DNA from: Burkholderiales bacterium
GTDB taxonomy: Bacteria; Pseudomonadota; Gammaproteobacteria; Burkholderiales; Burkholderiaceae_D
Direction: 5' to 3'
Assembly (NCBI GenBank): GCA_947475815.1
Contig: CANJOT010000008.1
Coordinates: forward strand, 1-37,133
Length of the DNA stretch: 37,133 nucleotides
In this document: piece by piece, positions 16,432 to 24,905 of the stretch
How positions within the stretch are numbered: position 1 is the stretch's first letter
How the letters are laid out: each line of letters opens with the position of its first letter
Position numbers and translations under genes: made by a program
Notes under the pieces: generated by a model
What the model was told of the DNA's origin: nothing
The model's input: only the letters and a program-made list of their open reading frames with translations
The model's database searches: none

Positions 16432-17699
16432 TCAATCTCTTCGCTTGCCATCAGCGGGCGCGGATGCGACGCGTCCAATTGCCGCCGCGCCGTTTGTGCG
16501 CGGTCCAGCTCGCGCATGGCATGCAAGCGCCGTTGGTAGATGACCAGATCGGCGGTGGCCGCAACAAGGGCAAGAACATTCCACCAGGTCGCCGGGGAAT
16601 CGCTGCCGCCGCTGTCGGCAGACCTTTCGTAGGTGGCCAGCGGGATCACCGCTGCCGCAATGCGCAGCGCCAGATTCATGCCGGCGAAGCGTGATTGTGA
16701 TTGCGCCGTTTGCGGCCTACGGGGATCGTTGTGCCTTTGCTCCAACAGGGCAAGCCCGGGAAGTGCGGCGCTGAATGTTCCAATCAAGCCAGAAAGGACA
16801 CCCAGATCACGATTCATCTTGCCGCTGGCCAGATCACCAAGGTATGAGATGACGTCGGCGCAATAACTCACGACGGCGGATGTGCGTAAGGGCCACTTCC
16901 GAAAAAGCCGGTCAAGCTGACCGTTGATGATGGTGATGTCGCCATCGAGGCGATGACGCTCAGCGGCGACCGGGCTCCATTGACGGTCGGTCCGAACCTG
17001 AGCCTCCAGGCTTGTGTCTCGCAACGCATGTCTGACCGCGGTCCAGGCATTATTCACGTGTTTGTCATCAACCGGGGCGGCTTCGCCAGAAACATCAGCC
17101 GAGTAGAAATCTGGCGACTGCTCGATGCCCTTTTTCGAAAACTGCTGCAGCACATCGTCCGGCGCCTCGCGCAGCATGGCGAGAATTTCATTGCGGCCCA
17201 CATACGTCCAGACAATGTCCGCCAGTTCCGGAAGAATATGATGATCCAGCGTGCGAAGCGCCGGACTGGCCAGGTTCAGCCGTACCGCGGATACCTGTGT
17301 TGAGCAAGCCTGCATGCTATCGAATCCCACTGCCGCAAGTTCTTGCATGCCCGCAACCGTGACCGGCGTCTCTTTGTTCGCGTGATCGATCAGAATGCGC
17401 ACCTCAGTGTGATCGCCAGTTGCCGCTTCACAAGCCGCTTCACAAGTCTCTTCGCGCTCGCCCGGAAGGCGGCGTGGAACCCGCGGCGCAGGCGCAAAAA
17501 GAGCGCTGCTCAAACTTCGCGCGAGGTCCGCAAATCGGCCTGCGACATCAAAAAAACCTGATGATGTCGGGTCACTGGGGAGGGCGACCCTGCCGACAGG
17601 CAGGTATTTTCTCTCGAAGTCAAGACTGGTCGAATCCGAACGGCCGGCGACGGGTAGAAAAGGGCCGGGCGGACGCGACGATGAAGGCGGGAAAGACAT
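16317..17699 (-). CDS. Unrecognised membrane protein with F-box-like motif (paralogue 3, probable 3' frameshift)
   Basis: The 460-residue frame begins MSFPPSSSRPPGPFLP. It shares RFADLARSLSSALFAP, EETCEA and EVRILI with its sisters. The F-box-like segment is HILPELADIVWTYVGRNEIL (about 154-173). Four hydrophobic segments follow (near SAVVSYCADVISYL, LSGLIGTFSAALPGLALL, MNLALRIAAAVIPLATY, WWNVLALVAATADLVIY). After residue 422 the frame leaves family similarity: the expected DGxRYxV motif continues in another frame to 16267. This is either a real one-base deletion or a sequence error. The gene is probably the first of the tandem group, downstream of iclR. Confidence 0.72.
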   Translation of the reverse strand: MSFPPSSSRPPGPFLPVAGRSDSTSLDFERKYLPVGRVALPSDPTSSGFFDVAGRFADLARSLSSALFAPAPRVPRRLPGEREETCEAACEAATGDHTEVRILIDHANKETPVTVAGMQELAAVGFDSMQACSTQVSAVRLNLASPALRTLDHHILPELADIVWTYVGRNEILAMLREAPDDVLQQFSKKGIEQSPDFYSADVSGEAAPVDDKHVNNAWTAVRHALRDTSLEAQVRTDRQWSPVAAERHRLDGDITIINGQLDRLFRKWPLRTSAVVSYCADVISYLGDLASGKMNRDLGVLSGLIGTFSAALPGLALLEQRHNDPRRPQTAQSQSRFAGMNLALRIAAAVIPLATYERSADSGGSDSPATWWNVLALVAATADLVIYQRRLHAMRELDRAQTARRQLDASHPRPLMASEEIDVTVRGTRSGNLPRANWRSTSSILPRHLLVRRRWQTLL

Positions 17700-17730
17700 G
17701 GTGGGTTTTCATTGTTTGAGAATGTGCCAT

Positions 17731-17759
17731 GTAAGTCGCGCTGGCCCCGGATCAGTTCC
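17731..17759 (-). promoter_or_regulatory. GGAACTG-N11-GCGCGACTTAC element upstream of paralogue 3
   Basis: On the minus strand GGAACTG (17759-17753) and GCGCGACTTAC (17741-17731) are separated by 11 bases and end 31 nt before the ATG of paralogue 3. This mirrors the element upstream of paralogue 1. Upstream of paralogue 2 only the TGACT half is seen (16153-16149). Confidence 0.4.
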
Positions 17760-17848
17760 TGCGCACTTCATATCAGTGACGCGTGAACAGCGTTGTCCTC
17801 GATGAACCAGCCGCTTCCTGAGGCACTTGTCGCCTGTGAGGAATACGC

Positions 17849-18646
17849 TCAGCTGATGCTCTGACTGCTTTCCAGCAGACGCGCCAGATTGACCAGAGCG
17901 GGTCCGACTTCTTCGCGCATCCGTTTGGGGGAGAGCGTACTGCTGGGTGCCCCGCAATTGAGCGCGCAGTAGACCTTGCCGTGACGGTCAATAACGGGCA
18001 CCGCGACGGTGGTGTAATCAGGATGAAAGATCGCTTCATTGATGATGAAACCGTCCCGGCGGTAGCCAGCCAGCGCGGCTTTGAAGGCCTTGCGGCTCGA
18101 TGGCCAATCCTGCTGTGGACTGTGCTCGATCGCGGCGATCAGCTGCGCGCGCTCGGCATCCGGCAAGCCGGCAAGCCAGGCCCAGCCCAGGCCAGAGTTG
18201 GCGATCTGCAGCACCGAACCGCGCTTCAGATTCATGAGCAACTGGCTTGGCCCCTCGCAGCGCTCGGCAATCACCATGTCCAGGCCCTGACACATGGCAA
18301 TATTGCAGGCACCGCGATAGCGCACGGCAATCTCTTGCAGGTGCGGGCGCGCCAGCGCGATGGTGTCGAGTCCGGCGAGCGCGCTGTGCCCGAGGCGCAG
18401 TACGGACAGTCCGGGTCGCATTTTCTCGCCACTGGTGCGGATCAGCATGCCCAGCTCAAGCATGGTGTAACACAGGCGCCAGACCGTGGGCTGCGGCAGG
18501 CCGGTCAGGCGCGCCAGTTCTGATCCGGTCAGCTCGGGCGAACTGGCAGAAAAGCAGGACAGAATCTGCAGGCCACGCGCCAGTGCAATGACAAACTGGC
18601 GATCATTGGCCGGGGCTTCCCCAAGGGACGTTTTCGCGTTGCGCAT
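17849..18646 (-). CDS. IclR-family transcriptional regulator
   Basis: A 265-residue IclR regulator: an N-terminal winged helix (recognition region about 42-62, GSELARLTGLPQPTVWRLCY) and a C-terminal effector-binding domain (about 85-255) with family features such as RPHLQEIAVRYRGACNIAM, NSGLGWAWLAGLPDAER and AVPVIDRHGKVYCALNCGAP. AGGAGT (18653-18658) precedes the ATG. It is divergent from the 18.8-kb CoA ligase operon. A palindromic operator between the two genes covers a candidate promoter for iclR itself, so autoregulation and control of the divergent operon are inferred. The effector is probably a CoA-pathway acid. Confidence 0.92.
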   Translation of the reverse strand: MRNAKTSLGEAPANDRQFVIALARGLQILSCFSASSPELTGSELARLTGLPQPTVWRLCYTMLELGMLIRTSGEKMRPGLSVLRLGHSALAGLDTIALARPHLQEIAVRYRGACNIAMCQGLDMVIAERCEGPSQLLMNLKRGSVLQIANSGLGWAWLAGLPDAERAQLIAAIEHSPQQDWPSSRKAFKAALAGYRRDGFIINEAIFHPDYTTVAVPVIDRHGKVYCALNCGAPSSTLSPKRMREEVGPALVNLARLLESSQSIS

Positions 18647-18659
18647 AATGGCACTCCTG

Positions 18660-18688
18660 TTGCGCCAGAACCTGACGTTCTCTATAAT
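18660..18688 (+). promoter_or_regulatory. Sigma70-type promoter of the 18.8-kb catabolic operon
   Basis: TTGCGC (18660-18665), a 17-bp spacer, and a perfect TATAAT (18683-18688). The predicted transcription start falls near 18695, inside the operator at 18694-18723, which fits repression by blocking. Confidence 0.65.
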
Positions 18689-18693
18689 TTCCG

Positions 18694-18723
18694 TTGCGAG
18701 TAGTTTATTTGCTTAGCGAATAA
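18694..18723 (+). promoter_or_regulatory. Bipartite IclR-type operator, copy 1
   Basis: A half site TTGCGAGTAG (18694-18703) is followed by the near-palindrome TTATTTGCTTAGCGAATAA (18705-18723). The 30 bp match a second site upstream of the Bug gene at 28012-28989 (24 of 30 identical, same spacing, same orientation toward the regulated gene). The site lies in the iclR divergent region, directly after the operon promoter. Binding by this IclR is inference from position and symmetry. Confidence 0.65.
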
Positions 18724-18730
18724 GAAGCAA
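18702..18730 (-). promoter_or_regulatory. Candidate promoter for the iclR gene
   Basis: On the minus strand TTGCTT (18730-18725), a 17-bp spacer and TAAACT (18707-18702). The operator palindrome fills the spacer almost completely, so binding there would block iclR as well as the divergent operon. Confidence 0.45.
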
Positions 18731-18803
18731 TGAAGACACTGCGAGCACCGCGCGCAGCAGGCATAGCGCAAAAGACAGCGACGACGACAATGGGGGAGAA
18801 GGA

Positions 18804-20963
18804 GTGAAGGTTTTCAGCGAGGGTGCAAACAGGGGTCCCGACCCAACCGATGACAAGACCGGGAACAGCCGCGCCCCTGCCAGCAATGCGCGCGCCCTGC
18901 CCACCCTCGATGCGCTCTTTGAACCCCGCTCGGTCGCCATCATCGGCGCTTCCGCCGACCCAACCCGCGTCAGCGGCCGGCCGGTACAGATGTTAAAAGA
19001 CGCCGGTTATGCCGGCCAGATCTATCCGGTCAATGCCAGCCGCGACGTGGTGCAGGGCCTCAAGGCCTACCGCTCGCTCGGCGACATCAATGCCCCGATC
19101 GACCTGGCCCTGATCTCGGTGCCGGCCGCCGCTGTGGAGCAATCCCTGCATGAATGTTGCCGCGCCGGCGTGGGCGCGGCCATCATCTTCGGTTCCGGTT
19201 TTGCCGAGGTGAGTGAGGCTGGCCGCAGCGCTCAGGAACATCTGGCGCGTATCGCGCGCGCCGGCGGCGTGCGCCTGCTCGGCCCCAACTGCATGGGCAT
19301 GTTCAACGTGGCCTCGCGCGCCTATGTGACCTTCTCGACCGTGTTCGCCTCAAACTGGCCCGAGCCCGGCAATGTTGGTCTGGTGAGCCAGAGCGGCGCC
19401 TTCGCAGCCTTCTGTTTTGCGCGTGCGCGGCTTGAGGGCTTGCGCCTGAGTTACGGCGTGTCGACCGGCAACGAAGCCGACATCGATTTTGCCGACTGCC
19501 TCGAATGGCTGGCGCGCAATGAACGCACGCGTGTCGTCATCGGTTTCATGGAAGGCTTTCGCGACGGTGCCAAACTGTGTAGGGCGTTTGAAGTGGCACG
19601 CGCACACGGCAAACCGGTCGTGATCCTGAAGGTGGGGCGTTCGCCGCTGGGCATCGAAACCGCTAAATCCCATACCGCCCAATTGTCGGGCGAAGACCAG
19701 GTCTACGACGCTGTGTTCGCGCGTTATGGCGTGCATCGCGCCCAGACGCTCGATGAATTGTTCGATGTCGCCCGTCTGGCCGCCTCGGGCGCCATGCCGG
19801 CGGGAAAACGCCTGGGCATCGTCACGGTGTCGGGCGGCGCTGGTGTGCTCATGAGCGACTCCTGCTGGCGGCACGACGTCGACGTGCCGTCGCTGCCGGA
19901 CACGGCCATCGCGCGTCTGCGCACACGCATCCCGTTCGCCACGGTGCACAACCCGATTGACACGACCGGCATCGTGCTCGATGACCGTACCCTGCTGCCC
20001 GACCTGCTCGCCACCCTGTCGGGCGAAGGCGGCGTCGACGCCGTGGCCGGCTTTTATGCCGGCATGGGTGTGTCCGACGCGGCGCCGCTAATGGTGTCCT
20101 CGCTCACCGCCGCCGCGGCCGCCTACCCGAAAGTCAGACAGATCGCCTGCACGCTGGCCACGCCGGAAGTGCGCGAGACCCTGTGGGCCGCCGGCATCCC
20201 GGTGTTCGATGATCCGGAACGCGCGGTCAGCGCGTTTGCGGCGCTGGCCCGTATCGGCCGCCATCATGCGCAAGCGTCCATTGAGGCCCGGCCCGCACCC
20301 GTGCCACTGGCCCTACCCGTCGGTACCCACAACGAATACACCGCCAAAGCCCTGCTGCGCGAACTGGGCATCCACACGCCGCAAGAACACGTAGCGCAAA
20401 CGCCGCAGGAGGCCGCGCGCGCGGCCGAAGCCATTGGATACCCGGTGGTCGTCAAGGTGCTCTCGCACGCCCTGCCGCACAAGACCGAGGCCGGCGCGGT
20501 CGCCCTGCCCTTGCACACGTCCGCCGAGGTCATCGCCGCCTGCGAACGCATGCTGCCACCCAACAATCCGGCCCTCGCCGGCGTGCCCGTCGAAGGGCTG
20601 CTGGTGGCCCGGCTGGTACGCGGCACCGAACTCATTGTCGGCCTGCATCGTGATCCGGTGTTCGGCGCCATCATCATGGTCGGTTTGGGCGGCATTCACG
20701 CCGAGCTGCTGCAGGATCGCGCGCTGGCGCTGGCGCCGGTTGGACCGCAAGAGGCTCTGGCGATGATCAAGACCCTGAAGGCCTATGCCGTGCTGGCCGG
20801 CGCACGCGGTCAGGTGCACGCCGACCTGACGGCCGCTGCGGATGTGGTATCCCGCCTGTCCGCTGCCCTGTTACCGGATGGACTGAGCGGTATCGAAATC
20901 AATCCCCTGATGGTCGGTGCCGCCGGCGATGGTGCCTGCGCCGTCGATGCGCTGGTGCGCTGA
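18804..20963 (+). CDS. NDP-forming acyl-CoA synthetase (acetate-CoA ligase family)
   Basis: A single-chain nucleotide-diphosphate-forming CoA ligase, 719 residues, in which alpha and beta parts are fused. Order: CoA-binding Rossmann domain (LFEPRSVAIIGASADPTRV), succinyl-CoA ligase-like domains (GPNCMGMFN, GLVSQSGAFAAF) with the phospho-His candidate in KSHTAQLSGEDQVYDAVF, then a C-terminal ATP-grasp domain (from about 510: AKALLRELGIHTPQEH, YPVVVKVLSHALPHKTEAGAV, GLLVARLVRGTELIVG, INPLMVG). The start is GTG with GGGGGAG (18792-18798) five bases before it; the only nearby ATG hits a stop at once. First gene of the predicted IclR-controlled operon. The acid it activates is unknown. Confidence 0.92.
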   Translation: MKVFSEGANRGPDPTDDKTGNSRAPASNARALPTLDALFEPRSVAIIGASADPTRVSGRPVQMLKDAGYAGQIYPVNASRDVVQGLKAYRSLGDINAPIDLALISVPAAAVEQSLHECCRAGVGAAIIFGSGFAEVSEAGRSAQEHLARIARAGGVRLLGPNCMGMFNVASRAYVTFSTVFASNWPEPGNVGLVSQSGAFAAFCFARARLEGLRLSYGVSTGNEADIDFADCLEWLARNERTRVVIGFMEGFRDGAKLCRAFEVARAHGKPVVILKVGRSPLGIETAKSHTAQLSGEDQVYDAVFARYGVHRAQTLDELFDVARLAASGAMPAGKRLGIVTVSGGAGVLMSDSCWRHDVDVPSLPDTAIARLRTRIPFATVHNPIDTTGIVLDDRTLLPDLLATLSGEGGVDAVAGFYAGMGVSDAAPLMVSSLTAAAAAYPKVRQIACTLATPEVRETLWAAGIPVFDDPERAVSAFAALARIGRHHAQASIEARPAPVPLALPVGTHNEYTAKALLRELGIHTPQEHVAQTPQEAARAAEAIGYPVVVKVLSHALPHKTEAGAVALPLHTSAEVIAACERMLPPNNPALAGVPVEGLLVARLVRGTELIVGLHRDPVFGAIIMVGLGGIHAELLQDRALALAPVGPQEALAMIKTLKAYAVLAGARGQVHADLTAAADVVSRLSAALLPDGLSGIEINPLMVGAAGDGACAVDALVR

Positions 20964-20989
20964 ACATTCTTGCGAAAAAGAGCCACGAC

Positions 20990-22186
20990 ATGGAACTGGT
21001 CTTAAGCCCCGCAGACCGCGCCTTCCGGGACGAGCTCCGGGCCTTCATCGCGCGCGCCCGTCCTGCCTGGCTGGCCGACAAGGCCGAACGTGGCATTCCC
21101 TTTAACCACGAGGATGAAAAATTCTGGCAAAAGCAGCTCGAAGCCGGCGGCTATGGCGCACCGGCCTGGCCACTGGAATACGGCGGCACGGCCTGGAGCC
21201 CGCTGCGTTGCCTGCTGCTCGCCGAAGAACTGGCGCTGCACCAATGTCCGCGGCAACTGCCCTACGGCCTGGGCATGGTGGGGCCCATCCTCATGGCGTA
21301 CGGCAGCGCGCAACAGAAAGCGTATTTCCTGCCGCGCATCCGGCACGGCGAGGACTGGTGGTGTCAGGGGTATTCGGAACGTGATGCCGGTTCCGACCTG
21401 GCCGCCCTGCGAACCAAAGCCGTGCGCGACGGTGATCAGTATGTCGTCAACGGCCACAAGATCTGGACCAGCACGGCCCACCAAGCCAACTGGATGTTCA
21501 CGCTGGTGCGCACCAGTGACAGCGGCAAACCCCAACAGGGCATCTCGTTCCTGCTCATTCCGATAGACAGCCCCGGCCTGACGGTGCGGCCGCTGCTGGC
21601 TATCGACGGCAACCGGCGCTTCAACGAAGTGTTTCTCGACGATGTGCGCGTGCCGGTCGAAAACCTGGTGGGCGAGGAAGGCCAGGGCTGGACCTACGCC
21701 AATGCGCTGCTGCAAAACGAGCGGCTCATGATTGCCGATATCTCGCGCAACAAAAAACGTCTCGCACGCCTGCGCAAACTGCTCGCGACGCCGCGCTACG
21801 ACGGCAGCAAAGCATCCAGTGACATCGGCCTGATGCGCCGCGTCGCCGAGGCCGAAGTGGATTTGAAGATCCTCGAATACACCACCCTGCGTTTCATGTC
21901 CGAGGTGGAAGCCGGCCGCAAGCCCGGCGCCGAGGTGTCGCTACTGAAGATCCGCGGCTCGGAAATCGGTCAGGCGCTGCTGGCGCTGTCGCTCGAGGTC
22001 GCCGGCACCGCCGCCCTGCCCTTCGCCCCCACCGATCAGGGCGCGAACGCCTACCCGGAGGAATACGACGGCCTGCTCGGGCTGGTCGAAGAACATTTTT
22101 TCTACCGCGCCGCGAGCATTTACGGTGGCAGCACCGAGGTGTTGAAAAATGTCATGGCGCGTCGCCTGCTGGGAGTCCGCGCATGA
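20990..22186 (+). CDS. Acyl-CoA dehydrogenase, catalytic-type subunit
   Basis: A 398-residue flavin-dependent acyl-CoA dehydrogenase. The N-terminal helical domain is followed by GYSERDAGSDLAALRTKA and VNGHKIWTSTAHQANW of the flavin/substrate beta domain, then FNEVFLDDVRVPVENLVG and the C-terminal helical domain. The usual Glu of the late IYEGT motif is replaced (IYGGSTEV); Glu244 in LQNERLMIADI is a candidate base, at the alternative position used in isovaleryl-CoA dehydrogenases. It follows the CoA ligase by 26 bp and overlaps the next dehydrogenase as ATGA. Adjacent, unequal pairs of this kind typically form alpha2-beta2 enzymes in degradation of bulky acyl-CoAs. Confidence 0.92.
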   Translation: MELVLSPADRAFRDELRAFIARARPAWLADKAERGIPFNHEDEKFWQKQLEAGGYGAPAWPLEYGGTAWSPLRCLLLAEELALHQCPRQLPYGLGMVGPILMAYGSAQQKAYFLPRIRHGEDWWCQGYSERDAGSDLAALRTKAVRDGDQYVVNGHKIWTSTAHQANWMFTLVRTSDSGKPQQGISFLLIPIDSPGLTVRPLLAIDGNRRFNEVFLDDVRVPVENLVGEEGQGWTYANALLQNERLMIADISRNKKRLARLRKLLATPRYDGSKASSDIGLMRRVAEAEVDLKILEYTTLRFMSEVEAGRKPGAEVSLLKIRGSEIGQALLALSLEVAGTAALPFAPTDQGANAYPEEYDGLLGLVEEHFFYRAASIYGGSTEVLKNVMARRLLGVRA

Positions 22187-23355
22187 GCGCCGCCCAGTCA
22201 GCCCTCATCACGCTCCCCGAGCAGGTACAACTGGCCGACACGGTGGCGCGCTTCGTGCGCGAACGTTATGCGCATCGCGACTGGCGCACCATTGTCGACA
22301 GCCCGGCCGGCATGTGCACCACACGCTGGCAGGCCATGGCTGATCTTGGCTGGCTCGGTCTGGGTTTGCCCGAGTCCTGCGGTGCTTATGGCGGTGGCCT
22401 GCAGGATGCCCTGACCGTGATCGAAGGCCTGGCCGCCGGCCTTGCGCCCGAGCCACTGGCCAGCAGCGTGCTGGTGTGTGGTGATCTGATTGCCAGCGCG
22501 ATCAGCCGCAGCCCGACCGGCGCCACCCGCACCCGGCTCGAGAACCTGATTGAGCGCATCGTCGCCGGCCAGTGTCGACTCGCTTTCGCCCATGATGAAG
22601 GCGGTAACGGGTTCACGGCCACGCAACTCGCGAGCACCGCCCACGCGGTCGAAACGGGCTGGTCTCTGGCTGGCAGCAAGCGTCTGGTCGCCGACGCGCC
22701 GCACGCCGACACCCTGATCGTCTCGGCACGCATCGCCGGTGCCGCGGGTGACGACGCCATTGCCCTGTTTCTTGTGCCCGTGGCCACGCCCGGCCTGCGC
22801 CTGCACGCGATGGCCGGCTTCGACCGGCGCCGGCTTGGTGATGTGCGCTTTGACGGGCTGCTGTTGCCGCCAGAGGCCTTGCTGGTCGCACCCGGTGAGG
22901 CCGTGGCCGCGATCCGCCGCGCCCTGGGCCGCAGCGTTTGCGCGCTGGCCGCCGAGGCCAGCGGCCTGTGCGGCTGGCTCACCCAAGCTACCCGTGAGTA
23001 CCTGACCGGCCGGCGCCAGTTTGGCGTGGCGCTGGTATCGTTTCAGGTGTTGCAGCACCGCTTGGTCGAAATGCAGATCGCGCTCGAAGAACTGCGCACC
23101 GCCGCGCGCATCGCCGCGATCTCCTGTGAGGCTGGCGAGCCCGATGGTGTGCTGGTTTCGGCCGCCAAGGTCAAGGTGGCGCGCGCCGGCCGCTTCATTG
23201 GCTATCAGGCCATCCAGTTGTTTGGGGGCATGGGCATGACCGACGAGATGCCGGTGGGCGATTACGCCAAGCGACTCGAGGCCATCGCCCTGCTTGCCGG
23301 CGGGGTCGATGTGCATCTCGATCGCATCGTCGCCGCGGGCGGTGTGACCGGCTGA
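22183..23355 (+). CDS. Acyl-CoA dehydrogenase-like partner subunit
   Basis: A 390-residue acyl-CoA dehydrogenase homologue, divergent from its neighbour. It has the N-terminal helical domain with LGLPESCGAYGGGLQDALTVIEGL, a reduced middle domain, and the C-terminal segments REYLTGRRQFGVALVSFQVLQHR and IGYQAIQLFGGMGMTDEMPVGDY. No Glu is seen at either usual catalytic-base position, which fits the non-catalytic half of a heteromeric dehydrogenase. Its start overlaps the stop of the first dehydrogenase (ATGA), favouring equal synthesis. Complex formation is inference from operon structure. Confidence 0.9.
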   Translation: MSAAQSALITLPEQVQLADTVARFVRERYAHRDWRTIVDSPAGMCTTRWQAMADLGWLGLGLPESCGAYGGGLQDALTVIEGLAAGLAPEPLASSVLVCGDLIASAISRSPTGATRTRLENLIERIVAGQCRLAFAHDEGGNGFTATQLASTAHAVETGWSLAGSKRLVADAPHADTLIVSARIAGAAGDDAIALFLVPVATPGLRLHAMAGFDRRRLGDVRFDGLLLPPEALLVAPGEAVAAIRRALGRSVCALAAEASGLCGWLTQATREYLTGRRQFGVALVSFQVLQHRLVEMQIALEELRTAARIAAISCEAGEPDGVLVSAAKVKVARAGRFIGYQAIQLFGGMGMTDEMPVGDYAKRLEAIALLAGGVDVHLDRIVAAGGVTG

Positions 23356-23399
23356 CCGGTCCGTGCAATATGCAAGAATTGAATCAGGGAGAACGCAGC

Positions 23400-23717
23400 A
23401 TGGATGGACGTGAAGATCTCGTTGCCGAACTGGGCAAGCTCGATCATGGCAACAAGGTCGAGCCGGCCCGCCTGCTCGGCATGATCGTCGCTCTCGCCGG
23501 CGAAGTGTTTGTGCTCAAGGCCCAGAACGAGCGGCTGCAGCGCGCCCTCAAAGCCAGCGGCGTGCTGGCCGATGGCGACCTGAACACCGCGGCCGCGGAA
23601 GACAGCATGCAAGCCTGGTTCGTCGCCGAGGAGCAGGCCTTTACCCGCGCCGTGCTCGGCCCCTTGCTGCAGGGCGACCAGACCATCAATGCCACCGCCG
23701 GCATGCTCGAGCGCTGA
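23400..23717 (+). CDS. Small hypothetical protein (105 residues)
   Basis: I do not recognise this protein. Start 23400 (MDGREDLVAELGKLDHGNK) follows GGGAG and is preferred over an ATG 30 bp upstream. It is soluble, largely helical and Ala/Leu-rich; LGMIVALAGEVFVLKAQNERLQRALKAS (about 27-54) looks like a short amphipathic or coiled-coil helix, and the sequence then runs WFVAEEQAFTRAVLGPLL. It lies between the dehydrogenase pair and a methyltransferase gene and starts 44 bp after the dehydrogenase stop, so it is probably an accessory of one of them. Confidence 0.72.
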   Translation: MDGREDLVAELGKLDHGNKVEPARLLGMIVALAGEVFVLKAQNERLQRALKASGVLADGDLNTAAAEDSMQAWFVAEEQAFTRAVLGPLLQGDQTINATAGMLER

Positions 23718-23728
23718 GGAGTGCCGTC

Positions 23729-24832
23729 ATGAACCACAGCAAATCACGCGCCGGCATGACCCTGCCCTTCGAAGTGCAGGCCTTGCAGTGCTTTGTACGC
23801 GGACTGCGCGGCGTGTGGCGCGAGGAAGCCTACAAAGCGACAGTCGCCGCAGCGCGCACGGCCGGCGCCGACTGCACTGAAGTTCAGCTCGAACAGCGCA
23901 TGCGCAGCCAGCCCGGCTATGAGCTGTATGCCTGGCTCGAGCGTTACTCACAGCAGCTCAAATATTATGGTCGCGGCGGTCTGGTGCGTTACATGGAGGC
24001 CCATGCCGACGAGGCCGAACAGATCCTTGCCACGGGCGCGCTGATCCATCCCGAACGGCTGCGACTCGATGCGGACTTCATCGAGCCCGATTATGTGCGT
24101 GATGTCGATACCCACCAGCACGCCGGTGGCCTGTTTGGCGGCGCGGCCGCAGCGCTGGCCTACGAAGCCTCCACCACCGGCTTTTCGTTTTCACTGTTTG
24201 ATGCCTTCTCGCCGATGCGGGTGTATGGCGACCAAGCGCGCCGCCTGCTGGGCGATGCGGCCGACAGTGCGGTCGTCGTGGTCGATCTTGGCTGCACCAT
24301 CGGTGGCTCAAGCCGTGCCCTCAAGAGCGCCCTGCCGGCAGCGCGCGTGATCGGTGTGGACGTCTGTGGACCGGTGCTGGCGCTGGCCCATTTGCGCGCT
24401 GTCGAAGCGGCTCAGGAGATTGAATTTCGCCAGCGCAGCGCCGACGACCTGGATCTGGCCGACGGCAGCGTCGATCTGGTGGCCTCGCACTGGATGTTTC
24501 ACGAGATGCCACCCGCTGCCATCCGCCGCACCCTGCGCGAGGCACGACGCGTGCTGCGTCCCGGCGGCGCACTCCTCGTCTACGACATGTACCTGTGCCC
24601 GGGCGGCACGATCGGCCGCTGGCTGCACGCCGGGTACGCCGCGCGCAACAACGAACCATTCGCCTATGGTTTTGCCGCCATGGACATGGCCGCAGAACTG
24701 GCTGCCGCCGGCTTTGAAAACACCACATCACACATCGCCCATCCGCAGCCGGACGAACACGTGCTGGCGGGCGAACTGCCCGCGGCACGCACGCATTACA
24801 TCACCATGATCACGGCCCGTTCAAAAATTTGA
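23729..24832 (+). CDS. SAM-dependent class I methyltransferase
   Basis: A 367-residue protein with a C-terminal class I methyltransferase domain. Motif I is VVVVDLGCTIGGSS (about residues 183-196), the acidic SAM-ribose contact is VIGVDVCGPVL, and later motifs are LDLADGSVDLVASHWMFHE and EARRVLRPGGALLVYDMY. An extra N-terminal helical region of about 180 residues precedes the domain and is unrecognised. GAGGAG lies just before the ATG. The gene follows the small protein by 11 bp. The methyl acceptor is not evident; modification of a pathway intermediate is inference. Confidence 0.87.
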   Translation: MNHSKSRAGMTLPFEVQALQCFVRGLRGVWREEAYKATVAAARTAGADCTEVQLEQRMRSQPGYELYAWLERYSQQLKYYGRGGLVRYMEAHADEAEQILATGALIHPERLRLDADFIEPDYVRDVDTHQHAGGLFGGAAAALAYEASTTGFSFSLFDAFSPMRVYGDQARRLLGDAADSAVVVVDLGCTIGGSSRALKSALPAARVIGVDVCGPVLALAHLRAVEAAQEIEFRQRSADDLDLADGSVDLVASHWMFHEMPPAAIRRTLREARRVLRPGGALLVYDMYLCPGGTIGRWLHAGYAARNNEPFAYGFAAMDMAAELAAAGFENTTSHIAHPQPDEHVLAGELPAARTHYITMITARSKI

Positions 24833-24905
24833 GCAGACCGTTTTGCAAACCAATCCCCCACATCGGGGCACGCCCATGAACAGGCACGCGAACAAGGAGA
24901 CGCAG

